This document shows positions 1-7,775 of a stretch of DNA of 64,000 nucleotides, in pieces. The notes beneath the pieces are model-generated. The model did not search any database. It worked only from the letters and a program-made list of their open reading frames with translations, and had not been told where the DNA came from. How positions within the stretch are numbered: the stretch's first letter is position 1; every line of letters begins with the position of its first letter. Origin of the DNA: an uncultured bacterium (GTDB lineage: Bacteria; Cyanobacteriota; Vampirovibrionia; Gastranaerophilales; Gastranaerophilaceae); NCBI GenBank assembly GCA_948684385.1, contig CAPQCU010000009.1, forward strand, positions 16,008-80,007, written 5' to 3'. The position numbers were made by a program, and so were the translations under genes.

Positions 1-2
1 GA

Positions 3-572
3 CTAAAATCCTATTGCGTAGTCAAAAATTTTCTTTTTAGCGGCATGTTTTGCAGGCATTGAGCTGTCAACAGTTATTTCAGGGGTTTCAATTACCTGAC
101 CTGCACGCTGGAGCATGTTGTTTTGCTGTAAAGTTTTATCAACATTATTGAATGATTTCAAAGTATCAAGCCTGTTTTGAAGCTCTTCGTTCTCGTTATT
201 AAGAATAACTGTTTGTCTGCTCAAATCATTTAGTTTCATTTCGCAGGAGATAACAAAATAATAGCTTACAACTACAACCCCGATGAGTAAGCTTAATATG
301 ACGCATAGCATTTTATTTACTCTTTTAATTGCCATATCTTTTACGAAATTCTCCTTTGGAAAGTACCCTTCTATTATACTATTAACAGCCAGATTTTGAA
401 CAGATTTATCGAGAAAAGTTTTTTTCTCTTTTGTTTGATATTTATGTTCACCTGCGAATTTTTTTATAATACTGTTAAGACCATTTTGTGATTTATTATT
501 GATTTTTAAAGCCGAAACCAATGTATTAACTCCTCTGCTCCCAAGTTTTAATCCGTAATATCGCTCTAACAA
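3..572 (-). CDS. FtsL-like cell division protein
   Basis: A 189-residue bitopic protein with a long N-terminal cytoplasmic part, one membrane segment at about residues 89-109, and a heptad-like coiled coil (about 111-140) followed by a polar tail. That architecture, directly downstream of rsmH in the usual division-and-cell-wall cluster order, is how FtsL is recognised; its sequence is otherwise poorly conserved. FtsL joins the FtsB/FtsQ complex at the septum. The first ATG lies inside rsmH and gives a 47-base overlap; the roughly 85-residue N-terminal extension is longer than in typical FtsL, so a later start (for example Met80) is possible. The stop codon is two bases from the window edge. 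Confidence 0.6.
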   Translation of the reverse strand: MLERYYGLKLGSRGVNTLVSALKINNKSQNGLNSIIKKFAGEHKYQTKEKKTFLDKSVQNLAVNSIIEGYFPKENFVKDMAIKRVNKMLCVILSLLIGVVVVSYYFVISCEMKLNDLSRQTVILNNENEELQNRLDTLKSFNNVDKTLQQNNMLQRAGQVIETPEITVDSSMPAKHAAKKKIFDYAIGF

Positions 573-1479
573 CCCTTAACTTAGCGCTTCGTGATGGTGG
601 ATTCTCCAAAATCTCCTTTTCGCTCGCCATAATTGGTTTTCTGTTTACCAACTCTATTCTTGGCGGCGGGCATTTGCAAATCATTTCATTGCATCTGCAC
701 TTCTGGCTTTCAAACTTGAAGATTTGTTTTACAATTCTATCCTCCAAAGAATGAAAACTTATTACAGAAATTATACCATCTTTATCTAATAAATCCAATA
801 TGTCATGTAGTACAAAATTTACATTTTTTAACTCATTATTTACTTCTATTCGAATAGCCTGAAATACTCTTGTAGCAGGGTGTATATTAGACTTAATCCG
901 AGGAGTCGCACTGATAATAATATCAGCAAGTTCTTTTGTCGTTCTAATCGGCTTAACTTTTCTAACTTCGACAATCTTTTTTGCAATGCGTTTTGAAAAT
1001 CTTTCTTCTCCATATTCGCTAAAAATCCTCACCAAATCATCTTCTTTGTATGTATTTACTACATCATAAGCGGAAAAATCACTCTGCATGTTAAATCTCA
1101 TATCAAGTGGTGCATCTTTTGAAAAAGAAAATCCTCTTTCTGCTTTTGTAAGCTGGTGGTATGAAGCGCCTAAATCTAAAATTACACCTCCTGTAATCTT
1201 TTCTATTCCAAGCTTTTTAAGCTCTTCTTTAATATTGGTGTAAGAAGATTTAACGATTGTAAGGTTTGGGTAATCTTTTAAACGCTCACGGGCATGCGCA
1301 ATCGCTTCATCATCAATGTCAAAAGAAATTAGCTTTCCGTTTGGAGAAATTCTTTTAAGAATAAGCTCACTGTGACCTCCGCCTCCTAAAGTACAATCAA
1401 CATAAATTTTCCCGTCTTTACATTCTAAAGCGTCAACAGCTTCATTGAGCATTACTGTATAATGTTTAAAATCATCCAT
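526..1479 (-). CDS. rsmH: 16S rRNA m4C1402 methyltransferase RsmH
   Basis: A 317-residue SAM-dependent methyltransferase of the MraW/RsmH family. It opens with HYTVMLNEAV and the SAM-binding stretch YVDCTLGGGGHSE, and later has the family signatures GFSFSKDAPLDMR and VISFHSLEDRIVK. RsmH makes N4-methylation of C1402 in the 16S rRNA decoding centre. Its start overlaps the end of dtd by 8 bases and its end overlaps the FtsL-like gene, so all three are probably translated from one message. mraZ, the usual upstream neighbour, is absent here. Confidence 0.97.
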   Translation of the reverse strand: MDDFKHYTVMLNEAVDALECKDGKIYVDCTLGGGGHSELILKRISPNGKLISFDIDDEAIAHARERLKDYPNLTIVKSSYTNIKEELKKLGIEKITGGVILDLGASYHQLTKAERGFSFSKDAPLDMRFNMQSDFSAYDVVNTYKEDDLVRIFSEYGEERFSKRIAKKIVEVRKVKPIRTTKELADIIISATPRIKSNIHPATRVFQAIRIEVNNELKNVNFVLHDILDLLDKDGIISVISFHSLEDRIVKQIFKFESQKCRCNEMICKCPPPRIELVNRKPIMASEKEILENPPSRSAKLRVVRAILRIKTWEQRS

Positions 1480-1918
1480 TTTTTACCTCAAGCATAAATG
1501 TTACAGGCCCGTCATTGATTAATTCAATATCCATCATCGCGCCAAACTGTCCGGTTCCTGTTTTGACTCCGTAAGTACTAACTTCTTCTATAAAATCTTC
1601 GTAAAGCTTGTTTGCAATTTCAGGCGGTGCAGATTTGTCAAAACTCGGTCTTGTGCCTTTTTTGCAGTCACCGCAAAGCGTAAATTGAGATACAATAAGC
1701 ATTTCACCTTGAATATCCAGAAGCGAGCGGTTCATTTTGTCATTTTCATCAGGAAATATTCTTAAGTTTACAATCTTTTTTGCAAGTTTCTGAACTTCTT
1801 CCTGAGTGTCGCCTTTTTCAATACCGACTAATGCAAGTATGCCTTGTTTGATAGATGAAAATAACTCATTATTTATTGTGACCGAAGCTCTTTTGACCCG
1901 CTGGATTAAAATTTTCAT
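1472..1918 (-). CDS. dtd: D-aminoacyl-tRNA deacylase
   Basis: A 148-residue protein of normal family length. It hydrolyses D-amino acids (and glycine mischarged on tRNA-Ala) from tRNA. The two motifs that build the active site are visible: SQFTLCGD near residue 78 (SQxT) and NDGPVT near residue 137 (the GP-containing cis-proline motif). It lies between the DUF115 gene (4-base overlap) and rsmH (8-base overlap) in the minus-strand operon. Confidence 0.97.
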   Translation of the reverse strand: MKILIQRVKRASVTINNELFSSIKQGILALVGIEKGDTQEEVQKLAKKIVNLRIFPDENDKMNRSLLDIQGEMLIVSQFTLCGDCKKGTRPSFDKSAPPEIANKLYEDFIEEVSTYGVKTGTGQFGAMMDIELINDGPVTFMLEVKNG

Positions 1919-3801
1919 TGAAGCTCTCCAATTATTTTCTCAATTAAGACAAGAACACTTCCGACTTTCTTTTCCCCGTTTTCAAAATAAGCAGAAAACT
2001 TTTCTATTAAAGATTTTAGTGTATCTGTATTGAAGTTTTTTGCCATTTTCATTTCGTAATCAACATTGATTTTTTCTGCAGCAGTTGTGAAATCAAATAT
2101 AGTATCGACATGTTTTTCAGTAAGACTTAAAAACACTGCTGATACTTTTTTTAAGCTTTTCAAAACTTCAACAGTCGGAGTTTTGTATCTTTTAAAGTCA
2201 TTATTTAAAGCTTTTAGCGCTCTTTTACCCTCTTCTATATCAGATAATGTTTTTTGTAAGCTTGAGGTTTCATATTTTAGCTTTGTTTTAATTTCTTCTA
2301 AATCAAATTTGTAATCAAAGACAATATTACGGTTTTCAATTGGCTTTGTGTCTTTTAAAGCTTCTTCAAGGCTCATATTCTTATAACCGTCAATTTGGGC
2401 ACCGACCAGAGAAGTGTTGATGTATTCGCACTCACTGAACATCTCTGCAAACTCGCTTAAAGGCTTGATGAAAGCTGCGTAAACAGACTCTGTCGGTATC
2501 ATATCGCCATTAATACCTTTTACGTAATATAGCGAGTCGTTGAGATTTTTTAATCGTCTTAAAGCAGCTTCTTTGCGTTTTTCAGCATCAGGAGAATTGC
2601 TCAAGGCGTTAGCAAATTCTTCAAAATTTTCTGCTGTGATTTCCCATTTACCTTCATTACAAGTGCATTTTAAATCTTTGTAAGCTGAGTCTTTACTGTA
2701 GCACTGACCTTCAATATACGCTAAGTCCTGTCCAACTATAACGATTTTAGAGCAGCCGAGTATTCGGGCTGTATTTAGTGCTGTGTATGATACAGTACCT
2801 TTTGAGAGGTATTCTTCTCTGTTTTCGTTGATTAAATTACTCCAGATTGAGTTTACCGGCAGGTTTGATGAAATATGAGAGAAAACTTGTTTGAACTTGA
2901 AGTTTCTTAAATTCTTATGTGAAAACGGTTCTGTTACAAAGTTAACTTTGGATAAGTCAATACCTTCAATTTGTTTAGAAGAATCGTAAGTTTCTATAAT
3001 ACATAAAAAATCCGGTGTAATGCCATGCCGGCTGAGCGTTTTCATTGCTGTTCCGACAACAATCAAAACTATATTATCGCGGTATTTTTTTATTGTTTCA
3101 ATATTCCTGTCTAAAGTCGGGCCGGCTGAGACGACAACCGCTGTCTGTCCTTTATAACAATCCCTGATTGAACTTAAAGGCGGTTCTTTTAAAAGGCTCG
3201 GAACATTATTTAAAATATTTCTTACAAGCGGGTAAAACTTTTCCTGAGTGTATTTCAAATCAAGGCTGTAAGTACCAATCATCCTTTGAAGTTTTTCGAC
3301 CATTTCGTTAAAAGAACTGCTATTTAGTTCTCTATATGTAGTCGTCGAAAGCATCAGAGGCATGTTCTTAGTGTTAGATTTTTGGTGTAAATACTCACCA
3401 GTTTTCTCTATTGTATCTGCTATAAAAACGTTATTTTTTGAAATATCTGCTGAAAAATCAACAAGCGAAAAAGCTATTTTAAGAATATTTAAATCCGGCT
3501 CATAAAGTATTACCGTGCCTGCAGAATTTACAGAAGCGACCTGAAACAGATAACCAAGCCCTATGCCGTACACAAGATGTATAGTTACAGGGGTATTTTC
3601 AGCCATTGAGAAAATTTCGCGTGCTTCGCCTAAAGGATTTGCAGGATGGTGAAGCGGAGTATTTTTGTATATTAAGTTATACGCTCCGTTTTCATTAACA
3701 AGTTGAGGAACATCAGTCGGAACATGTTTAACAAGCTTTTCTGCGAGCTCAATGTTTTTTGCAGCAAGTGCCTGAATATTTTTTTCAAAAATGTTGTTCA
3801 T
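1915..3801 (-). CDS. DUF115/Maf-family motility accessory protein, probable flagellin glycosylation factor
   Basis: A 628-residue cytoplasmic protein with a central DUF115 (MptE-like) domain from about residue 205, including VVVSAGPTLDRNIE and the following PDFLCIIETYD, and long helical flanks. Maf (motility-associated factor) proteins of this family transfer nonulosonic acids to flagellin in Campylobacter, Helicobacter and Aeromonas. Two flagellin genes occur elsewhere in the window (13.9-14.8 kb and 26.8-28.5 kb), which supports that role, but no nonulosonic-acid biosynthesis genes are seen. It overlaps rlmN and dtd by 4 bases each, so it appears to be in an operon with tRNA/rRNA genes rather than with flagellar genes. 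Confidence 0.8.
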   Translation of the reverse strand: MNNIFEKNIQALAAKNIELAEKLVKHVPTDVPQLVNENGAYNLIYKNTPLHHPANPLGEAREIFSMAENTPVTIHLVYGIGLGYLFQVASVNSAGTVILYEPDLNILKIAFSLVDFSADISKNNVFIADTIEKTGEYLHQKSNTKNMPLMLSTTTYRELNSSSFNEMVEKLQRMIGTYSLDLKYTQEKFYPLVRNILNNVPSLLKEPPLSSIRDCYKGQTAVVVSAGPTLDRNIETIKKYRDNIVLIVVGTAMKTLSRHGITPDFLCIIETYDSSKQIEGIDLSKVNFVTEPFSHKNLRNFKFKQVFSHISSNLPVNSIWSNLINENREEYLSKGTVSYTALNTARILGCSKIVIVGQDLAYIEGQCYSKDSAYKDLKCTCNEGKWEITAENFEEFANALSNSPDAEKRKEAALRRLKNLNDSLYYVKGINGDMIPTESVYAAFIKPLSEFAEMFSECEYINTSLVGAQIDGYKNMSLEEALKDTKPIENRNIVFDYKFDLEEIKTKLKYETSSLQKTLSDIEEGKRALKALNNDFKRYKTPTVEVLKSLKKVSAVFLSLTEKHVDTIFDFTTAAEKINVDYEMKMAKNFNTDTLKSLIEKFSAYFENGEKKVGSVLVLIEKIIGELQ

Positions 3802-4814
3802 GCTCCCTTACCCCTCAATTGCCCGCATGCGGCATCTATATCAGCTCCGCGCTCAAGCCTTACAGTAACTTTTTTACCGGAATGTTCAAGCAGATACTTA
3901 AATTTCATAATATCACTGCTTGAAGGCTTCTTGTAATCGTTTTCAATCACAGAATTATAAGGAATTAAGTTTATATTACATTTTAAATCTTTTAGAAGAT
4001 GCGCGAGTTCTTTTGCAACTGCAGGTGTATCATTAAATCCGTGGATTAAAATGTATTCAATTGTAATTCTTCGCCCTGTTTTATCGATGTAATTCTTAAG
4101 TGCTTTTTTCAAATCATCAATCGGATACCTGTTTTCAATCGGCATAAGCTCACGTCTTAAATCGTGGTTTGGTGCATGTAATGAAATCGCAAGTGTAGAT
4201 TGAAGCTCCAGCTCTGAAAGCTTATTAATACCCGGAATAATTCCGCTTGTAGAGATGGTAATTCTTCTTGCTCCGATTTGGAAATCATTGTTAAAAATAT
4301 CCAGCGCTTTTAATACGTTGTCAAGGTTTAACAGTGGCTCTCCCTGCCCCATAAACACTATATTAGTGACTTTAAGTCCTGTGTCACGTTGGATTGTAAG
4401 AACCTGCTCTATTATTTCTTTGTAAGTTAAATTTCTTTTAAACCCGCCTTTGCCGGTTGCGCAGAAAGAACAATTTACGGCACATCCGACCTGAGAGCTT
4501 ACGCAGGCTGTTAAGTTTGCGCGGTTGTCAAATCGCATTAAAACAGTTTCAACGCATTCACCGTCTGGAAATTCGACCAGATATTTGATTGTTCCGTCTT
4601 TGCTGACCTGTTTTATTTTTATCTTTGTCTCTGTGATGGAGGCTGTTTCTTTCAATTGTTCACGGAAATCTTTGGAAAGATTTGTCATCTCATCAATTGT
4701 CGAAACTGATTTTGAATAAATCCAGTTATGAATTTGTTTGGCGCGGAATTTTGTCGCTCCAAGCTTGTTCATCAAATCTTCCAATTCTCCCAAAGTCATT
4801 CCGGCTAAAATCAT
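3798..4814 (-). CDS. rlmN: Dual-specificity rRNA/tRNA adenine-C2 methyltransferase RlmN
   Basis: A 338-residue radical-SAM enzyme that methylates C2 of A2503 in 23S rRNA and of A37 in some tRNAs. The radical-SAM cysteines C111, C115 and C118 (CAVNCSFC) are present, as is FMGQGEPLLN. C330 in ADIDAACGQL is in the place of the cysteine that forms the protein-RNA crosslink intermediate. Length is normal. The start overlaps the stop of the YkgJ-like gene by one base, and the end overlaps the DUF115 gene by 4. Confidence 0.97.
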   Translation of the reverse strand: MILAGMTLGELEDLMNKLGATKFRAKQIHNWIYSKSVSTIDEMTNLSKDFREQLKETASITETKIKIKQVSKDGTIKYLVEFPDGECVETVLMRFDNRANLTACVSSQVGCAVNCSFCATGKGGFKRNLTYKEIIEQVLTIQRDTGLKVTNIVFMGQGEPLLNLDNVLKALDIFNNDFQIGARRITISTSGIIPGINKLSELELQSTLAISLHAPNHDLRRELMPIENRYPIDDLKKALKNYIDKTGRRITIEYILIHGFNDTPAVAKELAHLLKDLKCNINLIPYNSVIENDYKKPSSSDIMKFKYLLEHSGKKVTVRLERGADIDAACGQLRGKGA

Positions 4815-5557
4815 TATTGTAGTTTATCCTTATAAAAATCTATTATATCGACTTTTGCTTTTAAAAGCATTGCATCATGTGCAACTTCGTTTTTCCAGCT
4901 GTTAAATGAGCAGGATGAAGGCAAAAGCTTAAGCGGATTATGCGGAAAATCTTTGCAGATATCCGGTCTGTTTTCATAATCCGTGCATAAATTATCTTTC
5001 ATCTTAGGGCAGTAATAATAATAAACTTTGTCTTCAACAAGCTCATCAAGAAGCTTAAAATATTCCGGATTAACTTTTTTTGCTTCATCTTCATTCTCAT
5101 AAGGAACAAAAACCGATACAAAATCACTTGCAAACTTGTCACCGCGCATAGCTCTTTGTTTTAACTGCTGATAAGAGTATTCACTTGCTGCAAGCTGACA
5201 GCATGCTGCACACCTGGAGCAGGAATATTCGTTTTTTTTGTCCATTATAGCTTTGTAAGCAGCTTTAAGTTTCTGTCTGTAATCTCCTGCAAGGAATGTC
5301 AGGATTTTAAGCTGCCAGTCTCTGTATTCACAGTTCATAGGAAAAGGTGTAAATACGTCTTTGGTTTCAATTTTGCAATCTTTTACGGGACAACTTTCGC
5401 ATGGATTTTCCGGCTTAAACTTGTTAACTTCACGCCTTATGCTCTCAGCTGCTTCGATAAATATTTTTTCGTAGTTGTCTTTTAAATTGTCATACTGCGA
5501 ATTAAGCGAATTTGTTTCCTGTGTATTATTTGCTGCAAAAAAATTATCCATATCCAA
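4814..5557 (-). CDS. YkgJ-family cysteine cluster protein
   Basis: A 247-residue protein with the CxxCxxCC signature (C113, C116, C119, C120) of the putative zinc/iron-chelating YkgJ/UPF0153 family and the matching later cysteines around RPDICKDFP. A second cysteine group at residues 53-76 (CESCPVKDC and a later C76) precedes it. The biochemical function of the family is not established. It is the first gene of the minus-strand run and is divergent from the desulfoferrodoxin gene, sharing a 74-base promoter region. Confidence 0.8.
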   Translation of the reverse strand: MDMDNFFAANNTQETNSLNSQYDNLKDNYEKIFIEAAESIRREVNKFKPENPCESCPVKDCKIETKDVFTPFPMNCEYRDWQLKILTFLAGDYRQKLKAAYKAIMDKKNEYSCSRCAACCQLAASEYSYQQLKQRAMRGDKFASDFVSVFVPYENEDEAKKVNPEYFKLLDELVEDKVYYYYCPKMKDNLCTDYENRPDICKDFPHNPLKLLPSSCSFNSWKNEVAHDAMLLKAKVDIIDFYKDKLQ

Positions 5558-5571
5558 AATAGTACCATAAA

Positions 5572-5589
5572 TTGCCTGCTACGGCAATG
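5572..5589. promoter_or_regulatory. Inverted repeat in the divergent YkgJ-like / desulfoferrodoxin intergenic region
   Basis: ATTGCC and GGCAAT arms of 6 bases separated by 6 bases, centred in the 74-base gap between two divergent genes. It could be an operator or a small hairpin in the desulfoferrodoxin leader. It does not match a PerR or Fur box. Confidence 0.3.
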
Positions 5590-5631
5590 AGATTAATATT
5601 TCTCCGGCTAAAATTAGAGTGGAGGTGGATA

Positions 5632-6024
5632 ATGTCTACAGAAAAATTACAGTTGTATAAATGCAATGTTTGCGGAAACCTTGTTCAGGTTATTTTATCC
5701 GGAGCAGGTGAACTTGTTTGCTGCGGCGAGCCGATGAAATTGCAAACTATTCAGCATGACAAATCTGAAACAGGAGAAAAACACGCGCCGGTTGTTGAGT
5801 TTAGGGAAAATGAAAAATATGTTCAGGTAAAAAGTCATCCTATGCTTCCTGAACATTACATACAGTTTATAGAAATTTATAAAAAAGATAAGTCAGAGCT
5901 TCATTTGAAATATCTTAATCCAAATGAAGTCGCAGAATTTAATATTACCTGCATGCCGGAAGAAATTGATGCAATTGAGTTCTGTAACATACACGGACTC
6001 TGGGGGGAGAATAAAAATGATTAG
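5632..6024 (+). CDS. Desulfoferrodoxin (2Fe superoxide reductase)
   Basis: A 130-residue two-domain superoxide reductase, which reduces superoxide to peroxide without making oxygen. The N-terminal desulforedoxin centre has C11, C14, C30 and C31. The catalytic non-haem iron centre has H51, H69, H75, C118 and H121, the expected His4-Cys1 set. An upstream in-frame ATG at 5572 is rejected because GGAGGTGG at 5621-5628 places the start at 5632. The gene overlaps the ferritin start by 8 bases, pairing superoxide removal with iron storage. This is typical of strict anaerobes and microaerophiles. Confidence 0.96.
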   Translation: MSTEKLQLYKCNVCGNLVQVILSGAGELVCCGEPMKLQTIQHDKSETGEKHAPVVEFRENEKYVQVKSHPMLPEHYIQFIEIYKKDKSELHLKYLNPNEVAEFNITCMPEEIDAIEFCNIHGLWGENKND

Positions 6025-6505
6025 TGAAAAAATTAATGAAATCTTGAACGAACAAATCAACAAAGAGTTTTACTCAGGTTATTTATACCTTTCAATGTCT
6101 GCTTATATGAAAGAACTCGGGCTTTTTGGCTTCTCTTCATGGCTCAGGCTTCAGGCTAAAGAAGAGGTCGAACACGGGCTTAAACTTTTTGACTATTTGA
6201 TTGAAAGAAACAGTTTTGTGACTTTAAAACAAATCAAAACTCCTGAATTTGAGTTTCAGGGAATAATTTCTGTTTTTAATAAAATCTACGAGCATGAAAA
6301 ATGCATAACAGAATCTGTAATGAAAGTTGCAAAAGCTGCCGAAGAAGAATGCGACAGAACAACTCTTTCTTTTATTGACTGGTTTATAAACGAGCAGATA
6401 GAAGAAGAACAGAATATTAAAAATATCATTAAACGTTTAGAACTTTTTGGTGATGATAAAGTCGCTCTTTATCTGATGGATAAAGAGTTAAGTGAAAGAG
6501 TTTAA
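6017..6505 (+). CDS. Non-haem bacterial ferritin
   Basis: A 162-residue ferritin of the FtnA type. Ferroxidase-site residues fall at the same numbers as in E. coli FtnA: E17, E50, H53, E94 and Q127. No haem-binding Met of bacterioferritin is evident. The start ATG at 6017 sits inside the end of the desulfoferrodoxin gene after GGGGGGAG, giving translational coupling. A strong hairpin terminator follows. Confidence 0.95.
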   Translation: MISEKINEILNEQINKEFYSGYLYLSMSAYMKELGLFGFSSWLRLQAKEEVEHGLKLFDYLIERNSFVTLKQIKTPEFEFQGIISVFNKIYEHEKCITESVMKVAKAAEEECDRTTLSFIDWFINEQIEEEQNIKNIIKRLELFGDDKVALYLMDKELSERV

Positions 6506-6510
6506 ACTAA

Positions 6511-6537
6511 AAAAAGGACTTAATTAGTCCTTTTTTT
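6511..6537 (+). terminator. Rho-independent terminator after ferritin
   Basis: AAAAAGGACT pairs with AGTCCTTTTT around a 5-base loop, followed by more T. It closes the desulfoferrodoxin-ferritin unit. The rest of the 180-base gap before the next gene is AT-rich and presumably holds that gene's promoter. Confidence 0.9.
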
Positions 6538-6685
6538 ATTGAATATTTTTTTTGTTTTTGGTAAGTTAATTGTGTGTGTTTTATATTTCTAAAACATTGT
6601 AACAATATGTAAAGTTCATGCTTTATAAATAGCAAAAATAAGTTTTTTAGGGACTTTTAATATATAGGTACCAGATGGGGTTCGT

Positions 6686-7774
6686 ATGATTAAAGCGGTA
6701 AGATTAGCAGACAATAAAGTTGTGTTCGGAAAAAAAGCAGACAGTAAAGAAGATGCTTCAAAATCTGTCGGACATGCGGAATCACGTATTTTGCCGAATA
6801 CTCTCGGGACAAGAATGAACCAGAAGTTCCAGAAAACAACAAATGCTTTTTTACAGTATCCGGTAAAAGGATTTAGGGGAGACGTAAACTCTGATTTTTA
6901 CGAATTTCTTTCTATGGGTATTGTGCCTTATCTTTTAGGCAGTGCAATGTTTATGGGCTTGTTTAACATGCTGAAAGATTTGAACCCTAAGTCACAAAAA
7001 ATTGCAAACTTTAACGGTAATAAAATGGCTCTCGGAGTTGTTTTGTACGGTGTATTTAAAACACTTGCAAATGACCTTGTAACACGTCCTGTTCACTGGG
7101 GAACAGGTGTTGATATTGAACTCCCGATTGAGCATGTTTATTATCCTCTACCTAAAGCAGCAGGTGAAGCTGCAAATATTGAACCTCAAATTCAGCAGAG
7201 AAAAATTTATGACAGCAGAGAGTTCTTTAGAAAAGACATTATTCAAAAAGATATAGGTGTAAAATATTACGACAATATTGCTAAGAAAATTGGTCTCGGT
7301 GAGAATTTAAATGATTCTGTAACTGAAACTACTCCGATTATTCAAAGCGTAATATCTACCACTAAGACTGCAAAGAGCCTTGCTTCTTACGCTTGGGCAG
7401 GCGTCGGCGTCGGACTTGCTGTTCAGAATGACTGGAGTCGTTTCTTTGATGCAATAGCAGGAAGAAAACGCCATGTTGCAAAACCGGGAGAAGGAATTTT
7501 TAACAAATTAGGAAGCCGTATGAAAAATGCAGGTGAAAATTTTGTAGAAATTTCAAAAGCGTTCGGAAAATCTTTTGCAGGAGCGTCTAAATCTCTCTGG
7601 ACAGGTGAAGCCGGTAAGACAGGTTTTATGAAACATGCCGGAAAAGGATGGCTGTTGTTTACAATGGCTCTGACTGCCGGAGGAGTGGCAAACGTAATTT
7701 ATAAAGCAAGACACATGGGTAAGCTTGCCAATAAAGATATTATGGACAAATCAAAAGAAAGTACGGTGATTTAG
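6686..7774 (+). CDS. Unrecognised multi-pass membrane-associated protein (module gene 1)
   Basis: A 362-residue protein I do not recognise. Hydrophobic stretches lie at about residues 72-95, 112-130, 228-245 and 325-345 (the last is GWLLFTMALTAGG followed by basic residues). The middle is polar and the region after 250 is rich in Lys/Gly. It has no signal peptide, but near the N-terminus is VVFGKKAD, similar to the short F-x-A/G motif seen in other proteins of this window. One base separates its stop from the next gene, and the second gene overlaps the GH13 gene, so the three are one operon. Confidence 0.75.
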   Translation: MIKAVRLADNKVVFGKKADSKEDASKSVGHAESRILPNTLGTRMNQKFQKTTNAFLQYPVKGFRGDVNSDFYEFLSMGIVPYLLGSAMFMGLFNMLKDLNPKSQKIANFNGNKMALGVVLYGVFKTLANDLVTRPVHWGTGVDIELPIEHVYYPLPKAAGEAANIEPQIQQRKIYDSREFFRKDIIQKDIGVKYYDNIAKKIGLGENLNDSVTETTPIIQSVISTTKTAKSLASYAWAGVGVGLAVQNDWSRFFDAIAGRKRHVAKPGEGIFNKLGSRMKNAGENFVEISKAFGKSFAGASKSLWTGEAGKTGFMKHAGKGWLLFTMALTAGGVANVIYKARHMGKLANKDIMDKSKESTVI

Positions 7775-7775
7775 T

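Noticed and set aside
2066..2314. Plus-strand frames opposite the DUF115 gene and rlmN
   Set aside because: Antisense to clear genes and with Ser/Leu/Phe-rich products typical of reverse-frame artefacts.
5572..5631. Extended desulfoferrodoxin start at 5572
   Set aside because: The added 20 residues are not family-like and the GGAGG site lies inside them, pointing to 5632.
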